Source of the DNA: Rotaria socialis
Taxonomy: Eukaryota; Rotifera; Eurotatoria; Philodinida; Philodinidae
Length of the DNA stretch: 64,000 nt
Assembly: GCA_905331475.1 (NCBI GenBank)
Contig: CAJNYU010003101.1
Coordinates: 1 to 64,000 of the forward strand
Direction: 5' to 3'
In this document: one piece after another, positions 40,459 through 52,268 of the stretch
How the letters are laid out: each line of letters opens with the position of its first letter
How positions within the stretch are numbered: the first letter of the stretch is position 1
Made by a program: the position numbers and the translations under genes
Notes under the pieces: generated by a model
Told to the model about the DNA's origin: nothing
The model's input: only the letters and a program-made list of their open reading frames with translations
Databases searched by the model: none

Positions 40459-43400
40459 TAGCGTTTCGTGATAATTTGAATATGGAATGTTGCAAATAAA
40501 GATCAATATATATGTATATATAGAAATAATTTGATTGCTGTGTAAAAATGACAGTGCAAACCGTGAAGCAGCTCGCATCTAGTTCAAGCATGATGGAGCA
40601 AATTTTAAAAATTATTAACATTGGATGCAGCTCGCAGCTGCATATATATCAGAATACTACAGGACAAACGATCATGCAGAGTTTTCAATAGATGACACTA
40701 AAAAACAGTCACCAACAAAAAAAACTAATTCCATCGTTCATTAATCATGAGTTACAACAATAATATTGAAATGTTATTTGCCATTGTTCAAGAACTTCAT
40801 TACATAGAACATTTCTCTTAATAACGAATTTGTCGATACGAGCAATATGTAATATCCACACGATTCAAACAAGATAAAAAGGATTAGGAAAACTTTGATT
40901 TTTTTTGTTAGCTAGTATATTTATTGAAGTAAACAGATAACAATATGAAAGAGAATGCAAAAGGCGTAGCATGTAGGGGCGTAACCAGAAAAAAATTGTA
41001 GGGGGGGATAAGTCGTTGGTCATAGCCATGGTAGGGGGGGCTAAACTTATTTTTTCACAGGGTTTTATTTTTTCTAGGGGGGGCTGCGGGNNNNNNNNNN
41101 CCCAGCCCCCCTACCCCCTTGCCCCCCCCCTGGTTACGCCCCTAGTAGCATGGATTTCGAAAGTAATGCTATTTCTATAGCAAATATTATAATGATGCTC
41201 TATATATTAAATTCTTAGATATCTTCTTGATACTTTTTCGTCTATATATTTGATTGTTCCGAAGTCAAATGATGAATGAAATAAAAATAAATCTTTTGTC
41301 AAACTCAAATATGTTTTCAAAGAAAATCGTAAGTCTAAATTAAAACACAAGAATTTTGTACACCAATCTCTCCATTCAATCACTAATCAGTATTCAACGC
41401 CCACTAATTATGCTGCTGTGTCGTCTCTGTTTTTTTCATCACAAAAATTATAAACGAACCAAGATCTTGTCAATTAGAGATTTTAACAATCGGCTGAGAT
41501 CACCATTATAGACAGTGATGCACAAATTCCGTCCCAGTACCATCACAAGCAAATGGGTACTGCCATAATTGCTGATTTTAGAAATAAGATAGACTTTTAC
41601 AAAAGATTTTTTACTTAACCTATTATTAACTAGCATAGTCAGCTTTAATTATATATTTGTGTTTCAAATTTCAACGCCAACGGTGTTACTCTAACAAATC
41701 TTTTCATTTACATTCTATTAACGAGAAAATGATTTGAATTAGATTTCAGCCGAGCAAGACAAATCTACGATTAGAGCAAAGGAGGTTGAATATATAATTG
41801 TTTCCTTTTCAAAGCCTAATCTGATGAAATCATATATTCATTGAAAAATAATCAGTATTTTTTCTAATTTCACCTTTGAGTGAGACACTTTTTGTTCTTT
41901 CGTCGTTGTCTCCGAGACTTATTCTTATGATACATGAAATGAAAAGCTACCTATGTTGTTACTAGCCATCAATATGAACATAGATTCGAAAGAAAATAAA
42001 AATGTAGATGAGACACTATTCTGTGCACGCATCATAACTCAGGCACTGTTTTCAAAAATAGAAATTTTCAATCCGAACACTGTTTTGTATGTACTAGGTC
42101 GTCTTGAAATCTATCCTGTATCTTACATTTTTGTATCTCCATTATATTGATGCATTCCTTATTGTCGCTCTATTACTAGATTGATGAAACGTGCTTCACG
42201 GCTAGTTTAAAAATCTTAGTGAACGGAGTTCTTCGAATGCTGCGGAAAGAAATATGCCATATGATAAATAAAACTGATCGACATAATATTTCCTTGGACA
42301 ATTATTGATGAGAAATGATTGTCAATATTTTAAAAGATTGAAGCCTGTCTAAGAAATCATCAGCTATTTTATTTCAAATAAAGACTACGGTTGGATTCGG
42401 AACACCCAAGAACATTCACTTATTTTATTATATTGTACTTTTCCTTTTTTTTACTACTAGAAAGAAAAGAGGAACACGTATGAAGTTATACCGTGCTTTT
42501 GAAGATAAAGTCACAGATAGATAGACAATAAAATAATTATCCTCATTAAAAGACACTATCGAATAAACCAATGAATTCTAAATCGAGAGGTTCGCTTCAA
42601 TATGTTATAGAACTAGTCGAGGCACATCTATATGGTAAATACGTGATCGTATTTCCATAAAGTTTTGAAGGAGTTATAGTCAATTTACTCGTATGAGACG
42701 CTGTACCGATAATCATTCGCATTTCTGTTTTCTTTCGGATGAATGTTCATATTGATCAGCGATTTCAATACTTATAGGTTTTCATCATAAGAATCATAAG
42801 AATAAATTCTGTACAGAACTATGAAAGAATGAAAATGTTTCAAATCGAGCGTGAAAATGATACAACGCATATCACCTTTCATTTGATATATATGATTTCA
42901 TCAAATTTGGTTTCGAACAGGAGATGAAGATAAAATGCTTTCTTACACGTGCCCAATTTGAAAAAGATACTCCAATGGTTGCCACTAAAGTGAATATTGA
43001 TAATAAAGATTAAAAAAACTCGATACGTAAATATTACTTCTTCAGAAAAAAAGCTTTACATTTTTTCGTAATATATTTTTAAATGATTAGTGCTCATAGA
43101 TCATTGTATCTTCTATGTACTATATTTTTTTAGTGTATAGTAACCTATATCTTTTACATTTTATTTCTAATTTATATAGTATTTGATCAGATTCTATATC
43201 AAATTAGAGTGTCTTCGAAATATGGCCGATAGTCAGATTATTGAAATATTTAAATGTTACATACGTAAATGAAGAGTGTCGTCGATAGAGTATCGAATGA
43301 TCTTTAAGAGACGCTTATTGAAGAACACATGGAAACTATCTCAGATGTTTTATGAACACTTGACATTCTCGTACGCAATTTTAAAGTGATGATTCTTAAG

Positions 43401-45374
43401 CAGTTTGTCTTTATTTAGGTCTATAACAATATGTAAAGTGTAGTTTTAGAATTTCGTTCTCTCTCTCTCTTTGAAGGAATCATGCATTTTAACTTTTTTC
43501 AAAGGTATTTTTAATATTCTAAAGATCGAAGAAAATCAAATTCAAGTAGCTTTTATGTTAAAATTCCAAAAAGACGAAAAATATTAAAATATATAATTGA
43601 ATGCACATTAAATTAATTTTCCGAAGAAAAGTTTTATGTTTTTGTAAATATTAGATTAGTCTTTTATAATGCTTTTTTTCATAGAACGTTTGTAGATTTT
43701 AATATTAAATCAATAAGTCCATTATTAAATTAATAAAAATATAAAAATAATAGCAAATAATAATGTAGAACAAACCAAGACATTATTTAAATGAAGATAT
43801 TATTTTGCATGATTTTTAAATTATTACACATAATTATTTGGAGTTTTTTTCTCTAGTAATATGATCGATAATCGCTTCTGGTTTACAACGAACCACGTCG
43901 GACACACTACACTTAATTACATATGTCATTCTTTCTTTTTCCATTTAAACGTGTACAAAGGGCACTAGAGACTTTGTTTGGCAAGCAAACACTATATATT
44001 ATTCATACTTCGACAATTGAGAAAAGTAATCAAGACAAGATAATTGAACATTAATTGTCTTGAAAATATTGCGTTTACTCTTGACTGTCATCGTTATAGA
44101 TATTTGTGTATGTTGTTTTTTATTTAAAATAAAATCCTCAATGAACTTGTTTTTCATATTCTTGACCTGTGCAAACGTCAAGATTCATGCTTAGAGAATG
44201 ATTTTCTTGTCCTAGAAATTGATGCGTAATGGTAAGAGTTTCATTAGGGAACGTAGATAATTGTCAATTTTCTTTCTAAACTCATAAAAGTGAAAACAAT
44301 CTAAGAAAGAATTGCATTTTTGACAAAAAAAAAGATGTTTCTATTGTAAAATTATTCTTGAAAAAAAAACTTTATGATTACTGCAGAACATCTTAGTACA
44401 ACATGAACACGAGATAGAGTTGGTGATTATGAGAAATAGATGATAAATTGTAGTATCTAATGCACTCGTCTCAAAACTTAATTTTATGATATAAATAAGT
44501 TCCATAATAGTTACGAAAAAATCTCATCAGACCAAGACATCATAATGAAGAATATCGGTAAATGTATTTTCGTTCGGTAATCCTTTGATAGAAAAGATGT
44601 TTTTATGATGAAGTCCGTTGTTTTTAGCGATAAAAAATATTCATGATCATGATATGCATACAGATTAGCTCTTAATTTAGTTTGACATGCACTCTGGAAA
44701 TCAAACATTAAAATCTCTTCTTCATTGTTCAAGAAAAACCATTCATGTTTTCTAAGTATATTTATCTCTAATCTATTAAAGAAATTTTCAGAAAAGAACA
44801 TATTATTCTGGTACGTCAGAATTTTCTTTACACCCGTATAATCTGTAGACACGTTAAACTTCATGTGGAACTTTCATTTTGTTTAGATTCACACGTTCAC
44901 TGTAATTTTTATTAGAGAAAACCAATTGAATTATGAAATTGCGCTTGAATATTTTTTTATTTAGTACCTTTTAGAATCATCTACCAATTAGATATTAAAA
45001 TACTAGAAAAACTTATTTTATCCAATGAATATGCATGCCACGGTAACATACAATATTTGCCAATTGAAACATTTCCCTATCCGCATATGTGAAACGTTTT
45101 GCCTTTCTTGATAGAAAGAGTCAAATGCTTGTTTAAGATAAAAGTTCAAAACTAATATTCTCTTTTTTTTTGCTTTCCCTATTTCTTCCTTTTTCTCGAC
45201 TCATTTCATTATTTGCTGAGCAAAACAACCATCAAATTTTCAGTTCCTGACTTAATTTTAGCAAAAAATAGTAAAGAAAACAAAAACAAAAGTATACCTA
45301 ATTAATATATTTCTATTCGATTTATTCAGTATTGTATTCGTTAGCTTTAATTATTGGCTAAGCCGTTTGCAACA
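40459..45374. other. Long gene-poor intergenic stretch
   Basis: About 4.9 kb with a hAT-like MITE (40974-41144) near the left end. ORFs of up to 117 codons (44511-44864, minus) occur but resemble nothing I know and lack coding-like composition. Otherwise nothing was recognised. Confidence 0.5.
40974..41144. mobile_element. hAT-like MITE, copy 2
   Basis: Same family as 25127-25348. The inverted termini are TAGGGGCGTAACCAG and CTGGTTACGCCCCTA, perfectly complementary, flanked by a perfect 8-bp duplication GTAGCATG (40966-40973 and 41145-41152). The interior has G-runs on the left and C-runs on the right. Ten Ns at 41091-41100 mark an assembly gap between the G-rich and C-rich arms, so the true length is unknown. 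The perfect TIRs and duplication suggest a more recent insertion than copy 1. Confidence 0.92.
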
Positions 45375-47039
45375 ATGCAAAATATAAAAAATTTTTCTAC
45401 ATTTAATGATTATCAACAATGTAATTTGGCAAACGATATTCTTCGTTATGTTGGTACATTTATTTTTCTTCTTGGCAGTATTTCAAGTATACTCAGTATT
45501 TGTGTTTTTTCAAGAAAGTCTCTTCGTAAGTTTTTGCTTTGAAAGTAAGTTTTTTGGATTTTCAAAATTGTTTTCTTATTGAATAGGACGAAAATCATGC
45601 TGCTTTTATTTCTTGATATTAGCAATAAGTGATTCAATACACTTATTAACAGTGATCATTGAAAATTTACCATATAGCTTTCAAATAGATTTAATAGTTA
45701 TCCACAATAGCGTCTGTAAAATAATAATATTTCTTATCTACTTTTCAAATCATTTATCAAATATTGTACTTACATTAGCATCCATGTAAGTTTTATCAAC
45801 TATATCAAATTTTTCATCCTAAAAGAATTCAGAGTTTTCTATAAGCTGAAACCAACAATGGGATTTTTCATAAATTATTGTTCAAAAAGAACTGATCATA
45901 TTTTCATTTAAATGAATGTCACTTACACTTTAAAAATAGTTTATTTTAGTTAAAAACAAAATTGAAAGCAACATATATTTTTTCAATGAAAATAAATGTA
46001 GTTCATTTAATTTTTGAAAAACTATATCTCTTTCAAAGTTATACCAATTAACTATTCATTAAAAAGCAGCTTATGAATACAAAAGTTATTTACGTTTTCA
46101 TATTTAGTATTTTACATTATTAATCTGTAATATGTATAACAGGTTTTTTCATCAAATTGAAAGTATCATAGATGTGCAGATGACTTTTCCTCTGTTTTAT
46201 TTAGCGATCGATTCATTCTAATTCATTGTCCGTCAAAGTCGAAACGCTATTGCAACATCCGTAAAGGAAAATTTCTAGTTTTAATGAGTACGGTTATTAT
46301 TTTCTTTGCAAATGGACATATTCTATTTGGTTATGAAAAAATCTATTTAAATGATAAACAATTTAATGATTCCTACGATTGCAACATACGTACAGACAAC
46401 ATTTTTTACAAGAATTTATTTCACTTCTACGATTCATATATTGAAAGTTTTTGTTTAATTTTTATTCCATTTTCTATTATGTTTGTATGTTCATCATTGA
46501 TTATATATCAAATAGTTCAAACAAGAAAAACAATGCACTACAATAGAAAAGGAAGATATTATTATTATAGTTTTCATTCGAGAGAAACACGTGGGCAAAC
46601 GTCTCAGACAACGTCAAATAAACAAAGAAAATTAAAATTACGTGATAAAGATATACAATTATGTTGGATGTTAATTGGAACAACATTTGCATTTCTTCTA
46701 CTTTGCTTACCAACTGAAATCAATGATATATTTAATTATGCTGGTCGTGAACGTTCTTGCTTAGATTGGTTTCGTAAAGTTAATTTAATGCTTGTGCAAC
46801 AAACTTATTATGCTGGACATTTTTATATTTATACATTAACTGGACAACTATTTCGAAAAAAATTATATGAGATACTTTTTCATCGAAATCATCGTCATCA
46901 TCAGCCAATTGCTGCTAGAGAAAATGAACTTTCTTCAGCAAGACTTCGCACTAATTTCAATACTAAGTATCAAAATCGAACAAGTCAATCAGTACTTATA
47001 ACTACTAATATCACAAATTCATCAACATCTAATTTTTAA
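45375..47039 (+). CDS. Rhodopsin-family G-protein-coupled receptor
   Basis: Three exons, 45375-45525, 45587-45785 and 46205-47039, close in frame to 394 residues. Seven hydrophobic segments are visible. TM1 is at residues about 25-45, and TM2 (CCFYFLILAISDSIHLL) has the Asp typical of the family. TM3 ends in ASIDRFILIHCP, a DRF in place of the classic DRY. TM4 and TM5 follow, then a long basic third intracellular loop. TM6 contains LLLCLPTEI and TM7 precedes LTGQLFRKKLYEILFH. Cys residues before TM3 (NSVCK) and in the second extracellular loop (YDCNIR) could form the conserved disulphide. This is the pattern of invertebrate peptide-type (FMRFamide-receptor-like) GPCRs; the ligand cannot be told. 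The C-terminal tail is Ser/Thr-rich. The 419-bp second intron interrupts the sequence just before the DRF motif. Confidence 0.85.
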
Positions 47040-47091
47040 ATGAATCAAATTCAATCAGAAGATAATTTTGTTTCAAACGAATAGTTCAAGC

Positions 47092-48171
47092 TAGAGTCCT
47101 GCGGGACAGTCCCGAAATTTTTTCGGGACGGGACAATGGGATCGGAACAATTCGAAAAAATCCAATGTCCCGAATTTTTAAAATTACATAAAAACGTGTG
47201 ATGTACTTTAAACTTTTTATTTATAATAAATATCTTAATGTTTAAATGGAAAGCAGAAAGAAAGAAATATTAGAAGATATGCTGAAAACTGTTCATCATC
47301 ATTATCTTTTTCAGCGGTTCCTTCATATAATTATTGACTTCCTGTCATTAATTTTATTTTTTTCTGATGTTACAGAAGGTGTTGAGTCAGTTGAGTTTTC
47401 TTTCTTTGCACACTTCAACAACTAAAGTATAAGTTTCATTTAAAACTCGTATGTTTCTCTTAATAAATAACAAATTATTAATTTTATCTGTATATAAATG
47501 TGTATGTGCTTGTCCGAGTGTATGAAAATTAATCGATACGAAAATTGATGGACGTTAATTGTTTCATACGAAGATTAGTCGAATTTCATTAAAAAAAATC
47601 TTTCTAAGTAGAACTTGTAGTTGATAATGAGCTAGATAATGACAAGAAAAGAATTTTCACACCATGATAGACTAATTGTTGATATAAAAGAGAGCACATG
47701 TGTGCCAGATATATCGAAGTTATTATAGACATACATTACGTCAAATAAGCTAATACATTTTAAATAGCATCTATCGCAAAAAGCTCGGTTTGACTGATCC
47801 AATAATGATTAGACTAACATACTCTTCGTCGGTTATATAAAAAGCTAATATACTATGGAAACAGGAGAGTACTATTTTTCTCAAATGCCTTCTTTACTCT
47901 GAGCAGAGTTCAAAGTACCAGTTCCTATTTTAGATAAAAAAAAATTATTTTTATCTATAAATTTCTCGGTCAATTTTGCTTGACAAATTTTCACTCTTCT
48001 TTTTCCTATTGATCAGGTAGAAAAGGTCTTTTGTTTTGTTTGACGCAACAGCGCAACATTTAAACATTTTTTTGCCAACGGGACCAACGGGATTTTACGG
48101 GACAATTCGAAAAAGTTCGGGACGTGACAGACGGGATTCGGGCGCGACAAAGCTTGTCCCGCAGGTCTCTA
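47092..48171. mobile_element. Non-autonomous hAT-like element, 1.08 kb
   Basis: The ends are inverted repeats: left TAGAGTCCTGCGGGACA, right TGTCCCGCAGGTCTCTA, complementary except for one base. Flanks GTTCAAGC (47084-47091) and GCTCAAAC (48172-48179) match at 6 of 8 positions, as in an aged 8-bp duplication. Sub-terminal regions carry repeated CGGGAC-type words in both arms. The interior has no transposase-like ORF. It sits 53 bp after the GPCR stop codon and about 190 bp before the SNAP-25-like ATG. Confidence 0.78.
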
Positions 48172-48360
48172 GCTCAAACAGCTTGTTTCTGCTTACAACA
48201 GCAGACTTTGCATTAACATTAAGCGCATTTCTATTGATTCTCCTATCGAAATTTAATTTATATTAGTTACTACTTCAGACTAAAGTAGGCCGTGTTTATT
48301 TAATTATATAATTCATAGATTTGTGCTTCGTTTATTTTGGTTATTACTCTTGAAAGGAAA

Positions 48361-49034
48361 ATGACTGAAGATCGAACATCTTTTACAGAAGATGATCTAA
48401 ATTCTATAATAAAAGAATTTGAGAATACAATTCAACGTTCACAATTACTTGCATCTCGAACTAATCATATCAACACATTACAAACGAAGCAAATAGGTTT
48501 GTTTAATTATTTATAGAAACACAAAAAGGACGTGAACTGATCTGCAAGTCACACATATATATTAAGTTCAAAAAGGGCTAAAACATCAGTGGAAAACTTT
48601 CTTTAGAGCGATGTCAAACAACAATTGATAAATCCAGTAAACGTCTTCAAGATGTTGAACATGAAATTGATGAATTAGAAAAAAACTTCTGTATTCGTTT
48701 ATGTTGTTCTTCAAAATCAAAAAAATCTTCATCGAAAAAGTCATCAATCAATAAATCTCGAAGAAATAAATCAAATTCAACTATAGGTCATATTGAACAA
48801 GATGTAATCCGTAGAAATGATGGATTTCAAAATCTTGATGAAAATCTACAACGTTTACAACATTTTAATATATTAATTGATCATGAAATTCAAGATCAAT
48901 TTCAAATATTAGTTTGTTGTCTATTGCTATATAAATATTCTTATAATGACTCGCAAAATGATTTGATGAAGTTCATTTCCAATGCTGTTCGCTGTCTCAT
49001 AAGCGGAGAAATCGTTTTCTGTAGAAGTTTTTGA
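48361..49034 (+). CDS. SNAP-25-like (Qbc-SNARE) protein, short or truncated
   Basis: Two exons, 48361-48496 and 48607-49034, close in frame to 187 residues. The first ~75 residues are heptad-rich: DDLNSIIKEFENTIQRSQLL, then QTTIDKSSKRLQDVEHEIDELEK. They lead into a cysteine cluster (NFCIRLCC) and a Ser/Lys linker. This order of SNARE helix, Cys-rich palmitoylation-type segment and linker recalls SNAP-25/23/29. A second helix begins (NLDENLQRLQHFNILIDHEI) but is cut short by a non-helical tail, and the usual end of the second SNARE motif is absent. Either the last part is mispredicted (a donor around 48910 and a missing exon) or the gene is truncated. The assignment is tentative. Confidence 0.4.
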
Positions 49035-50073
49035 AAATCATTCTTTCTTTTGCATAGACAGTCTCTGAAAAACCAACCAGGAAGCTCTTTTTTCTGTTAC
49101 CAGCATTCTATGTGAATCCTTCAAATTAATAGAGTAAAATAGCCTCTACTCATTGAAATCTTTACAAGATATTTAGGATATTTTTACAAAGATATATTGT
49201 TTGTAGTGGTCATATCTTCAGACGTATGAAACAGAAAAAGAAAATGTATTTTACTTTTTCTTAAGATTCAACGATGGCAGTTACGAAAACTTGTCAAGAA
49301 AAGGAAAAGAATTCTTTCTGTCAGAGACTTTTCCCTTCTATCCATCTGTCAAATTAACCTAGAATCCTGATATTTTTAAAACTTTCCTATTGATGTTTTC
49401 AAGAGTCTGCTCTTGAAAAAACAAGCAGTTGTTGTAATTTTTGAGAAACTTGTATTAGAAATAGAAATAAAATTTTCTGTAGCCTGTCACTCTTTTTAAA
49501 ATTGACGGCAGTGAGAAACAAACTTGACATAAATCCGTTCGAATCATTCTTTAAGTCATTATTGATCATAAAAAACACGAAAAAATTAACTTTTCCTTGT
49601 TTCAGAATAATCTCCACAATAAAGTCGACTGTGATGTATATAAATTAGCAAAAGCTAATTCTAAAAGCAAGCGTCTATTCTAAAATAAGAATATTATCGT
49701 AATAAAATAAAAGTGAACATAATATTCTCCGTCAGATTTTGTATGGGACTAATAATTTGTGTCTTTTTCTTCCTTAGAACTCCATGCTTATTGTCTTTTG
49801 CCTTATACAAATAAAATACAGTGAATGCATTTTATTATGACATCTTGATTAGAGTAATACTCTTGTTTTTTTTTCCATTTTAATAAAGATATGTTTATTA
49901 TGAAAATATACCAACAAATTTTTTATCGATAAATAATGAATTTTAATGGAAACTTACAAAATATTTTTCTAATTTAATAAATAACAGATGTTAATATTCA
50001 CATTGTTCGAAATATTTTCATTTAAAATAGGATACCAATCATTAGCCACTGAAGTTGTTTTTTTTTTGAGAGA
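49035..50073. other. Intergenic, nothing recognised
   Basis: About 1 kb of A+T-rich DNA. I looked here for a further exon encoding the rest of a second SNARE helix and did not find a convincing one. Confidence 0.5.
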
Positions 50074-51420
50074 ATGTATCAAATTATTATTATAGCAATT
50101 ATTTTTTCGCGAAGTGAATCATTACTACGTCCATATTCATTAATATCAAGTACAAGTTGGGCAAATAATCCTGAAACTTTCTATACAGATTTTTCGGCTT
50201 CATTAACACCTGATCAACGACCATCAATATTTCAATATAGTTATAATAATACTCCCACTTTATTTATATGTTATACACGTCAATGCTCGAATATCTCGAT
50301 TGTTTCTATGCCTGGACTGTATTCAGCCCAATTTGCTCTTGCGGGTGTATCACCTCGTCGTATTCAACAATATTCTCCTCATATTAATGGTGCTCAATTT
50401 TATTTGTCGCTAGGTTATCGAACACCGAATAAAAATGTTGAATTAGTCACATGTCTACCATCAGATTCTAAATGTAATCAGCCATTGATTCAAAACACAG
50501 TAAATAGTCCAGGATTCGGTCAAGCAGGATTGCGTTTAACATTTACTCGAGAAGGTTTACCTATTTTAATCATACCACAAGCTAGTTATGCATCTGTAGA
50601 TAATCGTGTCACTGGTTATACAGTTCAAATATGTCAAGATCCATCATGCCAACAAGGTTTAGCTTATTCGAGTGTTTCTTTACCATTTAATCTCACAGGA
50701 AAAGCTTATTGTGAAGGAACAAGTGTTGATGTTGCACTCAATCGTTTTGGTTTTTCAACTTGGTTAACTTTGTGTGGACCTGAATTGAATCTAATACATT
50801 GCTTAACTCAATCCTGCAATCAAACATCAGTAGCTTCATTTAGTGTTAATCAAAATTATGTTTATTTCGTTTATTTAGCTGTTGATTCTCAGTTTCGATT
50901 TTCTATATCGACTAATGGACAAACGTCACAATCAGGTATTATTTTTGTTTTTCAATTATCTGAAAATGATGAACTCTCTACTTAAGATATAACTCATATT
51001 CGATGTCTTGATCCTGATTGTACGAAATCTATTCAATCTCAATATGTAATACCGTCGAGAATGACGCAAAGGCAAAAATTATATGGTGTTCAAGTTCAGC
51101 ACGTTATTGATCCAAAAACAGATTTACCTGTTTTTCATTTCATTGGTGCAGAATATCCATCGAATAAACCTCTATATATGTTTATTGCATGTGGAAATAT
51201 TGAATGCACAGATATGACAAATATTGTAGATTATGGTACTCAGCTTGAAGTGAATCAGCTTCGAGTTGCTGATGTTTTTGTTGATGATCAAGGAACGATT
51301 ATTGCAAGTTCAAGAGTTAATTATATAAAAACAAATCAAACAATGAATCTAATTGTCAGAATAGCTCGGATGAATGAAACAAAATTCAAAGAATTAGCCA
51401 TTGTTCAACCTTCATTTTGA
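50074..51420 (+). CDS. Secreted protein with repeated Cys-pair motifs
   Basis: Two exons, 50074-50935 and 50987-51420, close in frame to 431 residues. The 51-bp intron (GTATT...TTAAG) is a multiple of three and contains an in-frame TAA, which makes the gene look falsely split. Residues 1-15 are a short signal peptide. The mature part contains at least six copies of a motif with two cysteines 5-6 residues apart (FICYTRQC, VTCLPSDSKC, VQICQDPSC, LIHCLTQSC, IRCLDPDC, IACGNIEC), spaced by about 40-90 residues of beta-rich sequence, suggesting a repeated-blade or beta-sandwich extracellular fold with local disulphides. N-glycosylation sites (NXS/T) are frequent. I do not recognise the family. It is probably secreted or surface-exposed. 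Confidence 0.72.
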
Positions 51421-51788
51421 ATCAAAATCATTTGGGAGACAATCAACAATTTCTATTTCTTTCTGACGATATTTTCTGGAAAATAAAAAGTAACAAATGA
51501 ATGTAACTGATATTATTGTTGTTTTTCTTTACGTATCGACATGAGTCATTAAAAACTGCTCATTTTCTCCTCATGAAAGCACAAGCCATATTTCAGTTTT
51601 GTTTTTTTACCCGAAGTCAAATAACTAATATTGATGAAGCAGAATGTTTTTAGTCTAATCAGTATACGTTATCTATAATCCTAGGCATCTGCTATTTTTT
51701 CGTTTCATCTTTTTTTTAAACTTCGTCATTATTTACTCGCCGTATAAAAGTCGATTAGGGTACCAAACTTGGCAAAGATTTATCGTTA
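51421..51788. other. Short intergenic spacer
   Basis: 368 bp between two secreted-protein genes on the same strand. Nothing was recognised apart from a TATAAAAG word (about 51743) that could be a core promoter element for the downstream gene, about 46 bp before its ATG. Confidence 0.45.
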
Positions 51789-52268
51789 ATGTTATTTTCT
51801 CTATCATCACCTGTTTTATTACTTTTGATATTCGTTCTAATTATTGAAAGTAGTACTGGTAATTCATGCAAAGGTCAAGTCGATCAAATTGATACATGTA
51901 AGGCTGTGGTTCAGTTTCCCGGTGATTGCGATACAGCTACAGTTAATTTAACTGACACTGATTATGCAAAATGTAATTCGGCAAATTTTTTTTGGTCTTA
52001 TCCAGTTCATAACTTAACATTAATTATTCAAACACCGTTTACAGCACAAAAGCAACCTTATACTACATATTTCGATAATGAACAAATTGTATCTGGCATC
52101 TCACATGTCTATCGAATATTTAATAATCAAGAAACAGACGTAACAACTAAAGACAAAACACTTATTCAATATTCTGATGCTAACTATCAAGTTGTTCTCA
52201 AATTTCAAGGACCTGACCATTTACAACGATATGGAGTTAATATTAACTATGATGCTGTGTCAATGTAA
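51789..52268 (+). CDS. Small secreted protein, unrecognised
   Basis: A 159-residue single-exon ORF with a clear N-terminal signal peptide: hydrophobic core at residues 6-20 (VLLLLIFVLII), probable cleavage after STG. The mature part begins NSCKGQ and has cysteines near residues 27, 37, 47 and 58, which could form two disulphides, and NXT sites for glycosylation. It is rich in Thr, Tyr and Asn, suggesting an all-beta extracellular domain. The family is not recognised. It follows another secreted protein by 368 bp in the same orientation, but the two share no obvious sequence. A TATAAAAG word lies about 46 bp upstream of the ATG. Confidence 0.65.
   Translation: MLFSLSSPVLLLLIFVLIIESSTGNSCKGQVDQIDTCKAVVQFPGDCDTATVNLTDTDYAKCNSANFFWSYPVHNLTLIIQTPFTAQKQPYTTYFDNEQIVSGISHVYRIFNNQETDVTTKDKTLIQYSDANYQVVLKFQGPDHLQRYGVNINYDAVSM

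Noticed and set aside
44511..44864. 117-codon minus-strand ORF
   Set aside because: Rich in Phe, Asn, Lys and Ile as expected from A+T-rich noise, with no motif, signal peptide or neighbouring exons. A lineage-specific gene cannot be excluded.
50983..50985. Premature stop splitting the secreted Cys-pair gene into 303- and 119-residue pieces
   Set aside because: A GT-AG intron of 51 bp exactly removes it and keeps the frame and the Cys-pair motif, so the gene is treated as intact.
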